From NCBI GenBank assembly GCA_002414705.1, contig DIAL01000133.1, positions 36,554 to 42,775 of the forward strand: a stretch of DNA of 6,222 bases, given 5' to 3'. Positions 5,642 through 6,222 of this stretch are shown here, in pieces. Position numbers and translations under genes: made by a program. The notes below the pieces were generated by a model. It ran no database searches, was not told where the DNA came from, and saw only the letters and a list, made by a program, of their open reading frames with translations. This stretch comes from Flavobacteriaceae bacterium UBA5079 (GTDB lineage: Bacteria; Bacteroidota; Bacteroidia; Flavobacteriales; Flavobacteriaceae). Each line of letters opens with the position of its first letter. The first letter of the stretch is position 1.

Positions 5642-6222
5642 ATGAAACTATTTGTCTACTTTTTTTTAGTTTTTCCTATGGTACTTTTTGCTCAAGTGGA
5701 GGAGGAGGTTCAGGATTCTACAGATGTGGTTTATATTCTTATTGAAGGCGATTCTATACCTAAAACAGCTATAAATTTGAATGAAGTTATGTTGCTTCAT
5801 CGCTTAAAATTTAATAGTAAAGAAGAGCGGAATCGCTACCTAATTATTAGACGAAAAACCATTAAAGTTTATCCGTATGCGAAATTAGCTGCCGAACGGT
5901 TGGAATCTTTAAATGAACGTTTAAATAGTTTGGAACGCGACAGTGAAAAACGACGTTATGCTAAATTGATTCAGAAATATATTGAAGAAGAATTTTCTGC
6001 CGAATTAAAAAAATTAACCAAAACAGAAGGTCAAATTCTTGTAAAATTGATTCACCGACAAACCGGAACAACAACTTTCGATTTAATAAAAAACTTACGA
6101 AGCGGTTGGCGCGCCTTTTGGTTTAATAATACAGCTTTATTATTTGATATTTCACTTAAAGAAGAATTTGATCCTTGGAATGTGAAGGAAGATTATTTAA
6201 TTGAAGATGTTTTGGAACGTAA
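5642..6222 (+). CDS. Exported DUF4294-family protein, 3' end cut off by window
   Basis: This conserved protein of unknown function is recognised as the Bacteroidota family DUF4294. The open frame gives 193 codons plus two bases and runs off the right edge. Family members are only somewhat longer, so most of the protein is present. Residues 1-17 (MKLFVYFFLVFPMVLFA) form a signal peptide with a likely signal peptidase I site before Q18 and no lipobox cysteine, so a periplasmic or cell-surface location is inferred. The conserved core includes RRKTIKVYPYAKLAAERL (70-87), a charged helical and possibly coiled-coil stretch at about 80-125, KLIHRQTGTTTFDLIKNLR (135-153) and WRAFWFNNTALLFDISLKEE (156-175). 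No catalytic motif is recognised. The ATG at 5642 directly precedes the signal peptide, with no Shine-Dalgarno. The gene is divergent from the M42 peptidase; a shared role is not shown. Confidence 0.9.
   Translation, partial: MKLFVYFFLVFPMVLFAQVEEEVQDSTDVVYILIEGDSIPKTAINLNEVMLLHRLKFNSKEERNRYLIIRRKTIKVYPYAKLAAERLESLNERLNSLERDSEKRRYAKLIQKYIEEEFSAELKKLTKTEGQILVKLIHRQTGTTTFDLIKNLRSGWRAFWFNNTALLFDISLKEEFDPWNVKEDYLIEDVLER

Noticed and set aside
1..6222. A novel multi-gene system such as defence, secondary metabolism or a mobile island
   Set aside because: Every gene belongs to a recognised family, mostly housekeeping or common in flavobacteria. There are no integrases, transposases, tRNA attachment sites or evident shifts in base composition.

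Overview
The window is AT-rich, with A-rich translation starts that mostly lack Shine-Dalgarno sequences, and its protein set fits a marine-type member of the Flavobacteriaceae (Bacteroidota). The family assignment is inference from protein resemblance and base composition. Genus cannot be settled from the sequence alone.

Layout: six genes lie on the minus strand and one on the plus strand. In minus-strand transcription order they are an M42-family metallopeptidase (5527-4439), closed by its own strong intrinsic terminator (4432-4404); a Nudix hydrolase related to IPP isomerase-like/YfcD proteins (4372-3821); a PrsW-family membrane protease (3797-3126); and a three-gene biotin-dependent acyl-CoA carboxylase set. 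That set is the biotin carboxyl carrier protein (3056-2571), biotin carboxylase (2501-1059) and carboxyltransferase (963 to beyond the left edge). Divergent from the peptidase, on the plus strand, is an exported DUF4294 protein (5642 to beyond the right edge). A 114-bp intergenic region with an AT-rich palindrome separates the two.

How the genes work together: the three carboxylase genes supply all parts of one enzyme as separate polypeptides. Biotin carboxylase charges biotin on the carrier with CO2 using ATP, and the carboxyltransferase passes it to an acyl-CoA, most likely propionyl-CoA or acetyl-CoA. The Nudix and PrsW genes lie 23 bp apart and are probably co-transcribed. Whether that transcript continues into the carboxylase genes is open, because a 69-bp gap separates PrsW from the carrier gene. 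No functional link between these two genes and the carboxylase is evident.

No gap exceeds 300 bases. The most notable non-coding elements are a short CGCAAAG-type repeat between the biotin carboxylase and carboxyltransferase genes, the terminator with a GAAA tetraloop after the peptidase, and small hairpins in the carrier/biotin carboxylase gap. I see no mobile element, CRISPR array, tRNA, rRNA or defence system, and nothing that amounts to an undescribed system. This is an ordinary chromosomal region.
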